From: Armigeres subalbatus
Lineage: Eukaryota; Arthropoda; Insecta; Diptera; Culicidae
Reading direction: 5' to 3'
Assembly (NCBI RefSeq): GCF_024139115.2
Contig: NC_085139.1
Span: 14,851,533 to 14,915,532 of the forward strand
DNA: 64,000 bases
Made by a program: the position numbers and the translations under genes. Below the pieces are notes generated by a model. That model was not told the DNA's origin, made no database searches, and saw nothing but the letters and a program-made list of their open reading frames with translations. Shown here in pieces: positions 19,351-31,439 of the stretch. Every line of letters starts with the position of its first letter. The first letter of the stretch is position 1.

Positions 19351-19890
19351 AGTTATGTGTGATGGAAATACACCAATTATCGTTTACTGAGACTGCATAG
19401 CCGAAACGTATCATAATTACCCTGATCAGTCGAATTCCTATCATAATTGTTTTGCAACATGTGGTGTGGCTGAGAGGGGCGAGTGGTATCATACGCACAA
19501 CTGGAACCGACGTAAGTTTAAGTGAAAATGTGTAAATGCGATCGGAAAATTAGTGTTTGTTATTGATTCACAGCGCAATGCGGTCGGTTCTTTGGAGTTG
19601 CTGTGTCAACTCAATATTGTGTATAAATGTGGTGAGATAGTTTGAATCGGAATAGTTTTGAGGAATGAATAAAGCGTTTGTGGCTCGATTGTTAAATTGA
19701 AAGTGTAGAGAACAGATTCCGCAATAACGGTTTTCGGACCACGACGTGGCCGACTAGCAAGCTGGGCAAATTTAAATGAATCTTGACAATTCCTTTCGAG
19801 GAATTGGCGCAAAAGCCAAGTTTTTAAGCGGAATTTGTTCGTCTTCACTATTCTGATAATTTTATGATGACTCCACCGGAATAAACCGTT
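19351..19890. other. Unassigned sequence
   Basis: May include the untranslated end of the Penelope-like element. No domain, tandem repeat or terminal repeat recognised. Confidence 0.4.
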
Positions 19891-20102
19891 ACAACCTCTC
19901 ACTGTGAAAAGTGTGAAGCGCGAAGTGAGTATTGAGACGTCTTACTACTCACTTCGCGCTTCTCAATATTGATAGCGAGAAGCGAGAAATGAGGAGTGAG
20001 AAGTGAGACGTATCAATCCTCTTTCCTCATTTCTCACTTCTTACTGTGACGTCTCACTACTCACTTTTTACAGCGAGAAGAGAGAAATGAGAAGTGAGAA
20101 TG
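19891..20102. repeat. GTGAGAAATGAGAA palindromic repeat
   Basis: Repeated agaagtgagaaatgag-type motifs alternate with their complements. For example gcgcgaagtgagt is followed by actcacttcgcgc. The stretch runs directly into the 17-bp array at 20103. Confidence 0.7.
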
Positions 20103-20632
20103 TTCCTTTCGGCCAAATGACCTTTTCGGCCAAATGACCCTTTCAGCCAAATGACCCTTTCGGCCAAACGACCCTTTCGGCCTAATGACCCTTTCTGCCA
20201 AATGTCCCATTCGACCAAATGACCCATTCGGCCAAACGACGCATTCGGCCAAAAGACCCATTCGGGCAAACTACCCATTCGGGAAAACGATCTACTCGGC
20301 CAAACGACCCTTGCGCCAAACGACAAACGGCCCTTTCGGCCGAATGACCCTTTCGGCCAACGACCCATTCGGCCAAATGACTTTTGGCGTAATGGTCTGT
20401 TCGGTCAAATCGTATATTCGGTCAAAAAACTTTCGGCCAAGTGGCATTCGGCCAAATGGCTTTCGGCCGAATGGGTTTCGGCCAAATAACCCTTCCCTGG
20501 CCGAAAGGGTCGTTTGGCCAAAAGGGTCGTTCGGTCGAATGGCTCATTAGGCCGAAAGGGTCATTTGGCCGAATGGGTCATTTGGCCGAATGGGTCATTT
20601 GACCGAATGGGTCATTTGGCCGAAAGGGTCGT
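20103..20632. repeat. 17-bp array with central inversion, second locus
   Basis: Reverse units to about 20500, forward units after. The centre is nearly identical to that of 15898-16318, while the arms differ in length. Confidence 0.8.
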
Positions 20633-20984
20633 TTTGTTTTCTATCGAAGATTTCTGTCTCTAAACTTTTAATATGACATCAGCATCTAGTCGAATAGGAT
20701 CATTATGGCACAGTTCTGTTTTCTCCATGCGTCCGTCTCGTCGCAACTCGAAGAGAAAAAAGCAGAGAAATATTGCCCTCCGCTCGCTTTCAAATCGACT
20801 TCTGTAAAAACATTCTTCATGCCTGCCTATCTATTGCCTATTCTATCATGAACATGTACGTCTAAGTTTGGAAGATGATATTAGCATTTCCATATCATTG
20901 TAAATCGTTTAACTTCACGTAGAAGCGATACACTCAAATCATTAATTAGAATACGATTTATGTGTTTAGTCTCGAATTAGTGAC
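20633..20984. other. Unassigned sequence
   Basis: No feature recognised. Confidence 0.5.
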
Positions 20985-21410
20985 AGTGCTATATGAAAGG
21001 CAAAAACCCAACTTAATTCACCGAGTGGTGATACTGCCTTTCTCGCATTTAGCCAAGACACCAACCTTATATGGCGCTTATATTGTTGCATTTTCTTAAT
21101 AACTTTTAAACGCAATGGTCGATCGTTATCAATTTCAATAGTGATCAACAAGGTCCCCTGTCAAATGCAACTTGTTGCGAGAAAATCGTTTAAGAATTAC
21201 TATATGAAAAAGTGGCTAATGTTTTTCGGTTTTCGTGTGCACTCACACACACATACACACGGACAGACAGACATTTGTTCAGTTCGACGAGCTGAGTCGA
21301 TTGGTATATAACATCATAAGTCTCCGAGACTTCTATAAAAAGTTCGATTTTGGAGTGAAATGATAGCCTTTCGGTACAACTTTGTTGTACGAGAAAGGCA
21401 AAAAGGAAAA
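20985..21410 (+). repeat. Dispersed repeat ending in gagaaaggcaaaa
   Basis: Contains gagtcgattggtatataac, a conserved tgcaacttgttgcgag block and a terminal tacgagaaaggcaaaa. All recur in inverted orientation at 34965-35261. It includes a CA-rich stretch (cacacacatacacac). Probably a non-autonomous element; family unknown. Confidence 0.6.
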
Positions 21411-24400
21411 AACGTTAGATGTTCGGATCGGTGATTACAAAACGGCATTGTCCATCCAAGCACGATTAAAGCACGAACTGTGTTTGTGTTTGGTATGAAC
21501 AGATTCTGGTAGCTGCGTTTCTTGACGGATGAGTTAAGGGCTAGTTCAAGTACGTTGCCCATCTCCATCTAATGGAGACCCCTTTTATATTCTTCAAAGT
21601 AAGGAGGTTTTCATTCTGGAAAGGGAGATATATGTGTAGTACAGAAAATAATGTAATCGCTTCTCAAGATCGATCGCATTATCGATTCCTAGTGGCACCA
21701 CTGGTGTGCATCTTTCTCTGAAGAGGAAAGATACATTTAAGCTCTGAGACTTGACAGCATTCAAGCTGATCACAAAGTTGTGCCTTAGCCCAGGGTAAAT
21801 ATGCTGAATGGAAAGAGTCGTTTCAAATCTCAAGGTCAAATACAGTTACGCCTATTTGAAAAAAGTTCCTAGATTTAAAAAAATATCATATCATATCAGC
21901 TTCGTCACCTTCGGAATTATTAGTTGGAGGATTGATATAGAATATAGATTATGTTGTCTCTAGTAACGTATATTGATCTGAATTCTGGGATTATTGATTT
22001 CCCGTGTCAAATCCCTTTTTCATGAATATAAGTGGGAAAATAAAAATAAGCAAAAAAAAATCATTGAAATAAAACTGTATGAAAAAATCTCCCGGGGAAG
22101 TACCTATTGTTATTAACTGTTAAAAACCTGAAGAAAAGTCGATCAATGGAAAATACAAAATGGCATTGATAGCATTCTTCTAAAAGCAACACTAATATCA
22201 TAACAGTTCGCACTTTTTTATGGGTTTCGTCCATTTTCTTTGCTGAGAGATGAGCCAACTGAGGGTTGTAGTAGATCGCTCTGATAAAGGAACAACAAAA
22301 CGCTTTCTATGTATCTGATTTTAGATTCCTGCTTAAAACATTGAATTTGCCTAAAATTTGAATAATATTGTAGAGCTCTGGAAGAATTGGAAGAATCTAT
22401 GAAATAACGAGACAAATTGAGGATTATTTAGATTACGACGGGACAGCACCAATAACACAGTTCCTACATTTGACCTTTTATCACCTCGATGACGATAGTT
22501 GGAAATCGATAAAATATATGGGAAAACCGTGAATCATTATTGCGCAAATTTATGGAACACTGATCTTCTACACATGGTTTGGTCAATAACTGATAAATGA
22601 TTTTATAGCGTTGAAATTTCGATTTTACTACCACTGAAACAACGCCATCTATTGCATGCAACGATGCGACTGATACCTCAGTCATATTGTAATTATTCAA
22701 CAGAATAATCTTATTTCTACCTGTCACACAAAATGACCTGCCATCACTGCTACATTCACAGTCCGATAGGCACAGTAGGCAGCTACTTCTCTAAGGCGAT
22801 GAGGTGGGGTGCCAACGGTGCCAATAACGCAAAGACTATGCACTTCAAGTGCATCCAACAGGCTCACAATGCACTCCCATGTATCACTCCGCTTAAGAAT
22901 GCGTTTGTGAATAGATTTCGTCTTTCCTGGTAAAGCCAAACACACTCAAGTCGACCGGGCATCCTTCTTCTCAAGGGGAAAACCATCTCGGCGAGAAATA
23001 TGGAACTGCTGTTCTTTTACTGCTGCGTCTTCTTCGTCTTTATTTCTTCGTCCGTCCAACCGGTCGAACAGCAACATCCCGGAGAGTTTCTTGGCCAGTA
23101 CAACGAACGAACGACGATTGTATCTCGTCCTGTCACGTGGTCCTTTAGCAGCAGGTCCGAGGCGCAGAAGGCGAAAAGACAAACTTAATGCATAACTTTT
23201 AAGCCATAAAATGCTGCACATAAATATGAAGTCTTATGTGAATCCAGCCAGGATCGAATCGAAGCAAGCCGTACCGTGCCAGCGTATGTTTGTGTTTGTC
23301 CGACTATGTGCTGAGTTGCCATGTGGAAAAGATGGCTTGCTTGGATGGCGACGTCCAGCGGCAAAGCAGCGTTGCTTTATGTCTACTTTGTGGGGGGTAC
23401 AGGAGATCTGCAGGAAGGGGCAAGGCTAGCCCGATGGAAGAAAGCTCGTTTTGTTTGAGAGTAAAGTCCCAAGGGTATATCGCCCAGCCGCCGGGTTTAT
23501 AGGCCTTGAGATGGACGGAAGAAGAACGATTTCGATGCTCGTCAAGACAGCGGAAAATGAAACTCAGAGTTCGGGGCAACTCAAACGGACGTAACATTAA
23601 TTGGTTCTGGAACGGGGCCAGAAGGAAACGAGAAAGCTTTCGGAGTTTGTTTTGGTGAGATGCCTGCAAAGCCAAATGCTAAATGCTGAAAAAGTGGGAC
23701 ATCCAATGGCACGTTGCATGGAAACACGTGACGTTCGTAATTGGACTAATGTGCATTGACAGATGAAATTTGCTTCATTAGATGACCTTTCCCCGAGCAT
23801 CGTTGGGATAAGTTTGACATTAAAATAGATAAACATCACAGGAATTACACCAAATAACAGCTCAAATGCTCAAAAACCGGCAATGATTTCCTAAACATCC
23901 AAATAGCGCATCCTATTACCATTGAAAGCCGCAATTACCCTGACAATTGATCCGAAGAAATCCGGTCGGCAATCTCTGCCAGATGGCGTTTTCCGCAGCC
24001 AATTTCGAACCATTTGTATTTTCCATTCGCAATATAAGAAGCCACTTAATAACCCACCCGGAATTGCCATCCGCACCCTCCTCACGAAGGCTTAGCCCCA
24101 ATCCGATCCAAATCGGCGAAAGAAATTAAGCGATACTTTGACTTTCATTTTCGTGGAAATAATACGCCCGCCCGTTATTATTGTTTATTATTATTGTTTT
24201 CCAAAATAAACGGTCGGAAATAAACGGGTTGCCACCGTTACAGAACCGTAAGCCGCAGTAAGAAAGCATTATCTCGCCAGTTCCCTTCTACACATTCTAT
24301 TCGATTAGCCATGCTATTTTCTTCGGTTCCCAATGCACATGGGTGTAATTAGAATTACCAAAGGGATTTTTCTCGATAATTTGCAATGGCTAAAAAAAAC

Positions 24401-25320
24401 TCCCCCCAACAATATACATTTTCCATGACAATTAAGAAATGAAATTTATAATAAATACATAAAAAATCCATAACTAATGCAAAATATCTATGAACAATAT
24501 TAGCCCCCTGAAAGTAAAATTTGCAATTATAAAAGAAAAATTTTCCATAAGGAAATAGAAAAATGTCATTAAAAAAAATACAAAATTTCCATAATTATAT
24601 CAATATAGGAAATAAACAATCAAGTAATATTGAACAAAATATTTATTTTCCATAAAAAAAAAACTAAAGCGTTCCACAAAAATCAAGGAAGAACAATAAA
24701 AATATGATAGTTCCATGGAAAAATATAAAAAGCAATAAACATTTTTCGTATAGTTGACACCTTCTTTAAAAGTGTTCAAAATTGCTTATAGACCAATGTT
24801 AGCTCATAGGGGAGAACAGTCCAAAATACACCCTTTAAGCTTTTTCGATGCTTTTACTAGTATAAACAAAAATACCGAACCATTTCAACGTGTAGATGCA
24901 AAATGTACAAAATCAGCCACATTTCACAATGATTTTCTATTTAAAACAACAAGGCTTTTTTTGTGACTTCCTAATGCATTTGAATTACGTTTTAAAAATG
25001 AGCGTGGGGCAAAAAACCAAATTGTGGTGTAAAATGACTCAATTGCATGTGAAATAAGGGTGAACGCATGGTTGTTTGTTTTGTCTTAATGGATTGAACG
25101 AAAATCTTACGGTTGATGTGAAAGGATCGCAAATCATTAAATTTAAATGAAACTGATGAGATTTTGCTCAATTTTTAATTGTAATGGTACATTCGTTCGG
25201 AAATGTTATACAAAAGTTTATATCAGAGAAATTATGACCGAGGCCATTTTGCACCGTGGGTGCATTTTTCACTGTTCTATCTTACTCATTTCGGCAGCTC
25301 ACAGAGAATGTTTTATAAAG
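21411..25320. other. About 3.9 kb of unassigned DNA
   Basis: No reading frame with a recognisable domain. 22960-23550 is richer in GC than its surroundings; 24380-24760 is an A-rich run of aaatttccataat-like words. Could be unique intergenic DNA or old repeats. Confidence 0.5.
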
Positions 25321-25514
25321 TAGGGGAAATGACGGCTTTTGCAGGTTTTGTCCTATTATTGTCAGGGGGGTTTTTGTTGACCAAATTTTATGAAATTCAA
25401 CCACAATATACTTTGATATGCAAAGAATGTTTAGATCGATTTTGAGCATAATTGGTTATAGAAAACCCCCTGCCAATAATAGAACAAAACCTGCCAAAGC
25501 CGTCATTTCCCCTA
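25321..25514. mobile_element. TA-flanked foldback MITE
   Basis: 194 bp with about 55-bp inverted repeats: ggggaaatgacggctttt on the left (25323-25375) and the complement at 25460-25512, with TA on each side. TA targets suggest a Tc1/mariner-like helper. Non-coding. Confidence 0.8.
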
Positions 25515-25704
25515 TTAGAAAAAAAAATCGATTAGCGGAACTGTTTCCATTGAATACTGCTGTAGATTTTATAAGTTGATATGATTTCAATACTACGTCT
25601 GTGTTATTTATATAGGAATACACTTAACGGTTACCAAAAATCAAGAAACGTTACGAAAATAAGATGAACTTTTTAATACCTCAGCCGTTCTCGATGGATT
25701 TTCA

Positions 25705-25905
25705 ATTGGCCGAATGCCACTAGGCCGAACAAACCATTAGGCCGAAAGCCATTTGGACGAAAGGGTCATTTGGCCGAAAGGGTCGTTTGGTCAAAAGGGT
25801 CGTTTGGCCGAAAGGGTCATTATGCCGAAAGAGTCATTAGGCCGAAAGGGCCATTTGGCCGAATGAGTTATTTGGCCAAAAAGATCATTTGGCCGAATAA
25901 GTCAC
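25705..25905 (+). repeat. 17-bp tandem array, fourth locus
   Basis: About 12 forward units of the GGCCGAAAGGGTCATTT type. No inverted arm is seen here. Confidence 0.8.
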
Positions 25906-26134
25906 GTCTTACTTCTCACTCTTAGTTTTTCTCTTCTCACTGTTAAAAGTGAGTGGTGCGAAGTGAGTAGTGAGACCTCTCACTACTCATTTCGCACAAC
26001 TATTTTTTCACAGCGAGAAGTGAGAAATTAGGAGTGAGTAGTGAGATGCCTCACTGCTCGCTTCGCACTACTAACTTTTTGAAGCGAGAAGTGAGAAATC
26101 AGGAGAGAGAAGTGCGACGTCTCACTTCAAAATA
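25906..26134. repeat. GTGAGAA palindromic repeat, third locus
   Basis: gcgaagtgagtagtgagacc, its complements and gagaagtgagaaatcagg. It fills the gap between the 17-bp array and the 23-bp satellite. Confidence 0.7.
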
Positions 26135-29100
26135 CTCGGAAGCCTCCTTCCAAGAGGCTCGGAAGCCTCCTTCCAAGAGGCTCGGAAGCCTCCTTCCAAG
26201 AGGCTCGGAAGCCTCCTTCCAAGAGGCTCGGAAGCCTCCTTCCAAGAGGCTCGGAAGCCTCCTTCCAAGAGGCTCGGAAGCCTCCTTCCAAGAGGCTCAG
26301 AAGCCTCCTTTCAAGAGGCTCAGAAGCCTCCTTCCAAGAGGCTCAGAAGCCTCCTTCCAAGAGGCTCAGAAGCCTCCTTCCAAGAGGCTCAGGAAGCCTC
26401 CTTCCAAGAGGCTCAGAAGCCTCCTTTCAAGAGGCTCGGAAGCCTCCTTTCAAGAGGCTCAGAAGCCTCCTTTCAAGAGGCTCAGAAGCCTCCTTTCAAG
26501 AGGCTCAGGCCTCCTTTCAAGAGGCTCAGAAGCCTCCTTTCAAGAGGATCAGAAGCCTCCTTCCAAGAGGCCTGAAAGCCTCCTTACAAGAGGCTCAGGC
26601 CTCCTTCCAAGAGGCCTCAGAAGCCTCCTTCCAAGAGGCTCAGAAGCCTCCTTCCAAGAGGCTCAGGAAGCCTCCTTCCAAGAGGCTCAGAAGCCTCCTT
26701 CCAAGAGGCTCAGAGCCTCCTTCCAAGAGGCTCAGAAGCCTCCTTTCAAGAGGCTCAGGCCTCCTTCAAGAGGCTCAGGCCTCCTTCCAAGAGGCTCAGA
26801 AGCCTCCCTTCAAGAGGCTCAGAAGCCTCCTTCAAGAGGCTCAAGCCTCCTTTCAAGAGGCCTCAGAAGCCTCCTTTCAAGAGGCTCAGGCCTCCTTTCA
26901 AGAGGCCTCGAGCCTCTCCTTTCAAGAGGCTCAGGCCTCCTTTCAAGAGGCTCGGAAGCCTCCTTTCAAGAGGCTCAGAGCCTCCTTTCAAGAGGCTCAG
27001 AAGCCTCCTTTCAAGAGGCCTCAGAAGCCTCCTTCAAGAGGCTCAGAAGCCTCCTTTCAAGAGGCTCGAGCCTCCTTTCAAGAGGCTCAGAGCCTCCTTT
27101 CAAGAGGCTCAGGCCTCCTTTCAAGAGGCTCAGAAGCCTCCTTTCAAGAGGCCTCAGCCCTCCTTTCAAGAGGCTCAGAAGCCTCCTTCAAGAGGCTCAG
27201 AGCCTCCTTTCAAGAGGCTCAAGCCTCCTTTCAAGAGGCCTGGAAGCCTCCTTTCAAGAGGCTCAGGCCTCCTTTCAAGAGGCTCAGGAAGCCTCCTTTC
27301 AAGAGGCCAGAAGCCTCCTTTCAAGAGGCTCAGAAGCCTCCTTTCAAGAGGCTCAGAAGCCTCCTTTCAAGAGGCTCAGGCCTCCTTTCAAGAGGCCTCA
27401 GCCTCCTTTCAAGAGGCTCAGAAGCCTCCTTTCAAGAGGCTCAGCCCTCCTTTCAAGAGGCTCAGGAAGCCTCCTTTCAAGAGGGCTCAGAAGCCTCCTT
27501 TCAAGAGGCTCGAAGCCTCCCTTTCAAGAGGCTCAGAAGCCTCCTTTCAAGAGGCTCAGAAGCCTCCTTTCAAGAGGCTCAAGCCTCCTTTCAAGAGGCC
27601 TCAGAAGCCTCCCTTTCCAAGAGGCTCAGAAGCCTCCTTTCAAGAGGCTCAGAAGCCTCCTTTCAAGAGGCTCAGAAGCCTCCTTTCAAGAGGCTCAGAA
27701 GCCTCCTTTCAAGAGGCTCAGAAGCCTCCCTTTCAAGAGGCTCAGGAAGCCTCCTTCAAGAGGCTCAGGCCTCCTTTCAAGAGGCTCAGGCCTCCTTTCA
27801 AGAGGCTCAGAAGCCTCCTTTCAAGAGGCTCGGAAGCCTCCTTTCAAGAGGCTCAGAAGCCTCCTTTCAAGAGGCTCAGGCCTCCTTTCAAGAGGCTCAG
27901 AAGCCTCCTTCAAGAGGCTCAGAAGCCTCCTTTCAAGAGGCTCAGAGCCTCCTTTCAAGAGGCTCAGAGCCTCCTTTCAAGAGGCTCAGAAGCCTCCTTT
28001 CAAGAGGCTCAGAAGCCTCCCTTTCAAGAGGCTCAAAGCCTCCTTCAAGAGGCTCAGAAGCCTCCTTTCAAGAGGCCTCAAGCCTCCTTTCAAGAGGCTC
28101 AGAAGCCTCCTTTCAAGAGGCTCAAGCCTCCTTTCAAGAGGCTCAGAAGCCTCCTTCCAAGAGGCCTCAGAAGCCTCCTTCGAGAGGCTCAGGCCTCCTT
28201 TCCAAGAGGCTCAGGCCTCCTTTCGAGAGGCTCAGAAGCCTCCTTTCAAGAGGCTCAGAAGCCTCCTTTCAAGAGGCTCAGGCCTCCTTTCAAGAGGCTC
28301 AGAAGCCTCCTTTCAAGAGGCTCAGCCTCCTTTCAAGAGGCTCAGGCCTCCTTTCAAGAGGCTCAGAAGCCTCCTTTCAAGAGGCTCCAGAAGCCTCCTT
28401 TCAAGAGGCTCAGGCCTCCTTCAAGAGGCTCGGAAGCCTCCTTTCAAGAGGCTCAGGCCTCCTTTCAAGAGGCTCAGAAGCCTCCTTTCAAGAGGCTCAG
28501 AAGCCTCCTTTCAAGAGGCCTCAGGCCTCCTTTAAGAGGCTCAGGAAGCCTCCTTCCAAGAGGCCTGGAAGCCTCCCTTTCAAGAGGCCTCAAGCTTCCT
28601 TCCAAGAGGCTCAGGCCTCCTTCCAAGAGGCTCAGAAGCCTCCTTCCAAGAGGCTCAGGCCTCCTTCCAAGAGGCTCGGAAGCCTCCTTCCAAGAGGGCC
28701 TCAGAAGCCTCCTTCCAAAAGGCTCAGAGACCTCCTTCCAAGAGGCTCAGGAAGCCTCCTTCCAAGAGGCTCAGAAGCCTCCTTTCAAGAGGCTCAGGCC
28801 TCCTTTCAAGAGGCTCGAAGCCTCCTTTCAAGAGGCTCAGGCCTCCTTTCAAGAGGCTCAGAGCCTCCTTTCAAGAGGCTCAGAAGCCTCCTTTCAAGAG
28901 GCTCAGAAGCCTCCTTCCAAGAGGCTCGGAAGCCTCCTTTCAAGAGGCTCAGAAGCCTCCTTTCAAGAGGCTCAGAACCCTCTTCTAGAGGCTCAGAAGC
29001 CTCCTTTCAAGAGGCTCAGGCCTCCTTTCAAGAGGCTCAGAAGCCTCCTTTCAAGAGGCTCAGAAGCCTCCCTTTCAAGAGGCTCAAGCCTCCTTTCAAG

Positions 29101-29938
29101 AGGCTCAGAGCCTCCTTCAAGAGGCCTCAGAAGCCTCCTTTCAAGAGGCTCAAGCCTCCTTTCAAGAGGCTCAGAAGCCTCCTTTCAAGAGGCTCAGAAG
29201 CCTCCTTTCAAGAGGCTCAGAAGCCTCCTTTCAAGAGGCTCAGAAGCCTCCTTTCAAGAGGCCTCAGCCTCCTTTCAAGAGGCCTGGAAGCCTCCTTTCA
29301 AGAGGCTCAGGCCTCCTTTCAAGAGGCCTGGAAGCCTCCTTTCAAGAGGCCTCAAGCCTCCTTTCAAGAGGCTCAAAGCCTCCTTTCAAGAGGCTCAGGA
29401 AGCCTCCTTTCAAGAGGCTCAGGAAGCCTCCCTTTCAAGAGGCCTCAGAAGCCTCCTTTCAAGAGGCCTCAGAAGCCTCCTTTCAAGAGGCCTCAAGCCT
29501 CCTTCAAGAGGCTCAGAAGCCTCCTTTCAAGAGGCTCAGAAGCCTCCCTTTCAAGAGGCCTCGGAAGCCTCCTTTCAAGGCCTCAAGGCCTCCTTTCAAG
29601 AGGCCTCAGAAGCCTCCTTTCAAGAGGCCTCAGAAGCCTCCCTTTCAAGAGGCTCAGAAGCCTCCTTTCAAGAGGCCTCAGAAGCCTCCTTTCAAGAGGC
29701 CTCAGCCTTCTTTCAAGAGGCTCGAAAGCCTCCTTTCAAGAGGCCTCAAGCCTCCTTTCAAGAGGCTCAAGCCTCCTTTCAAGAGGCTCGAAGCCTCCTT
29801 TCAAGAGGCCTCAAGCCTCCTTTCAAGAGGCTCGGAAGCCTCCTTTCAAGAGGCTCGGAAGCCTCCTTTCAAGAGGCTCGGAAGCCTCCTTTCAAGAGGC
29901 TCGGAAGCCTCCTTTCAAGAGGCTCGGAAGCCTCCTTT
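26135..29938. repeat. 23-bp satellite array (about 165 units)
   Basis: Unit consensus AAGCCTCCTTTCAAGAGGCTCAG. AGCCTC and GAGGCT inside each unit are reverse complements, so every unit can form a 6-bp stem. Because 23 is not a multiple of three, the array reads as a 23-residue repeat across three frames and yields an 833-residue open frame (26034-28535) that I regard as spurious. Units near both ends carry CGG where interior units carry CAG, and the interior has many 1-2 bp indels. Confidence 0.95.
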
Positions 29939-30295
29939 TAATTGGATGATTTTCGGACCGGCGTACACCTCCAACAGGGAGCGGGTCATTTGGCATAAAG
30001 TCATTTGGCATAACGCCATTTGGCATAAGGTCATTTGGCATAAAGGCCATTTGGCATAAAGGCCATTTGGCATAACGGTCATTTGGCATAACGGACATTT
30101 GGCATAATTGTGACCAGCATCAAAAGTAAGGGTCTTTTGGCATAACGGACATTTGGCATAACTTTTCTTTGCGTTCGCTGAATGGTGACTAAGTGGTGCG
30201 GGAAACACCCCGGAATAGTAAATATAACACCCAATACAATATTAAAAAGACATTATCCTCTCGTGGAAAGAATGCATTTGCAATGCAATGCAAAA

Positions 30296-31110
30296 GTAGG
30301 CGCATGCTCGGATTAGAGCAATGGTGGATGTAATCCCTTCTTTAGAAGTAGGCGTGTGGGCGGATTATGGCAATGGAGGATATGATCTCTTCTTTAAAAG
30401 TAGGCGCTTGCCGGGATTAAGGTCATGGTGGATGCGATCCCTTCTTTATTAGAAGGCGCTTGCGTGGATTGTGACAATGGAGGATATGATCTCTTCTTTA
30501 AAAGTAGGCGCTTGCCGGGATTAAGGTCATGGTGGATGCGATCCCTTCTTTAAAAGAAGGCGCTTGCGTGGATTGTGACAATGGTGGATGTGATTCCTTC
30601 TTTAAAAGAAGGCGCTTGCCCGGATTGAGACAATGGTGGATGTGATCCCTATTTTAAAAGTAAGCGCATGCTCGGATAAAGGCCATGGCAGATGAGATCC
30701 CTTCTTTAAAAGTGAACGCTTGCATGGATTATGGCAATGGAGGATGTGATCCCTTCTTTAAAAGTAGGCGCTTGCCCGGATTATGAAAATGGTGCCCGGA
30801 TTATGAAAATGGCTCCTTCTTTATAAATAGGCGCTTGCCGGGAATAAATCAATGGTAGATGTGATTTCTTCCCCGAGTAGCACAATTGAGATTGATTTGG
30901 TTGCAGTAACTCATATGTGACTTGGTTGGTTTTAGTGACTCGTCTACGACAAATGTATTGCTTGAGTTTTTAAAGTTAGGCGCTTGCCCGGATTAAGGCA
31001 ATGGTGGATTTGATCCAGTTTTAAGGCGTATGCCCGGATTTAAGCAATGGTGGATGTAATGTAATCCCTAGTTTTAAAGTAGGCATGTGGCCGGAATAAG
31101 TCAATGATCC
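30296..31110. repeat. 52-bp tandem repeat inside the foldback-like element
   Basis: Units of the form gtaggcgcttgcccggatta, then gcaatggtggatgtgatccc and ttctttaaaa. Starts at 30296, 30348, 30400 and so on, about 13 copies. A diverged MITE at 30881-30975 interrupts them. Confidence 0.85.
30881..30975. mobile_element. CCCGAGCAG-type MITE, diverged copy
   Basis: Begins ccccgagtagcaca and keeps the internal ttggttgcagtaact and tcatatgtgact blocks of 3018-3124. The far end (tgtattgcttgag) is a decayed TGTGCTGCTAGGG. Inserted between 52-bp units. Confidence 0.6.
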
Positions 31111-31439
31111 CTCCCTCGGAAGAAATTCTGCCGTTTTGTTATTTCATTCTTCCGGAAAATGTCTACCATCAGTCTAAACTTATAAAAAAAAACAGCCTCG
31201 ACCTACTTTATCTACGCTAAACATTACATGAAATATCACTTTCGCTTTCACAGTTCAAAATTATCCCAAATGACCCACTCTTTTCTTGCAGTTCTAATGT
31301 CCGTTATGCCAAATGACCATTATGCCAAATGGCCTTTATGCCAAATGACCTTATGCCAAATGGCGTTATGCCAAATGACCCAGACCCCCTCCAACACGAT
31401 TTGGATGTATGCAAGTCACAAAAAGTCATTTATGACAAG

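Larger units (their letters stand above)
29977..31387. mobile_element. Foldback-like element with tandem-array terminal repeats
   Basis: 1411 bp between 9-bp direct repeats cctccaaca (29968-29976 and 31388-31396). The termini are inverted (gggagcgggtcatttgg against gggtctgggtcatttgg), and each continues as a tandem run of CATTTGGCATAANG units of 14-17 bp (to about 30170 on the left, from about 31296 on the right). The interior is mostly a 52-bp tandem repeat. No transposase. The 9-bp duplication suits Foldback or Mutator-like elements. Confidence 0.82.

Noticed and set aside
20057..20550. WPKGSFGR-type repeat proteins on both strands
   Set aside because: Translations of the 17-bp arrays; open frames appear on either strand because the unit rarely yields stops.
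23000..23188. 62-residue frame with a signal-peptide-like N-terminus (MELLFFYCCVFFVF)
   Set aside because: The hydrophobic start comes from a TTC/CTT-rich stretch, no cleavage or mature peptide pattern follows, and no splice or repeat evidence supports it.
26034..28535. 833-residue open reading frame
   Set aside because: It is the three-frame translation of the 23-bp satellite. Codons simply rotate through the repeat; no domain or independent start signal.
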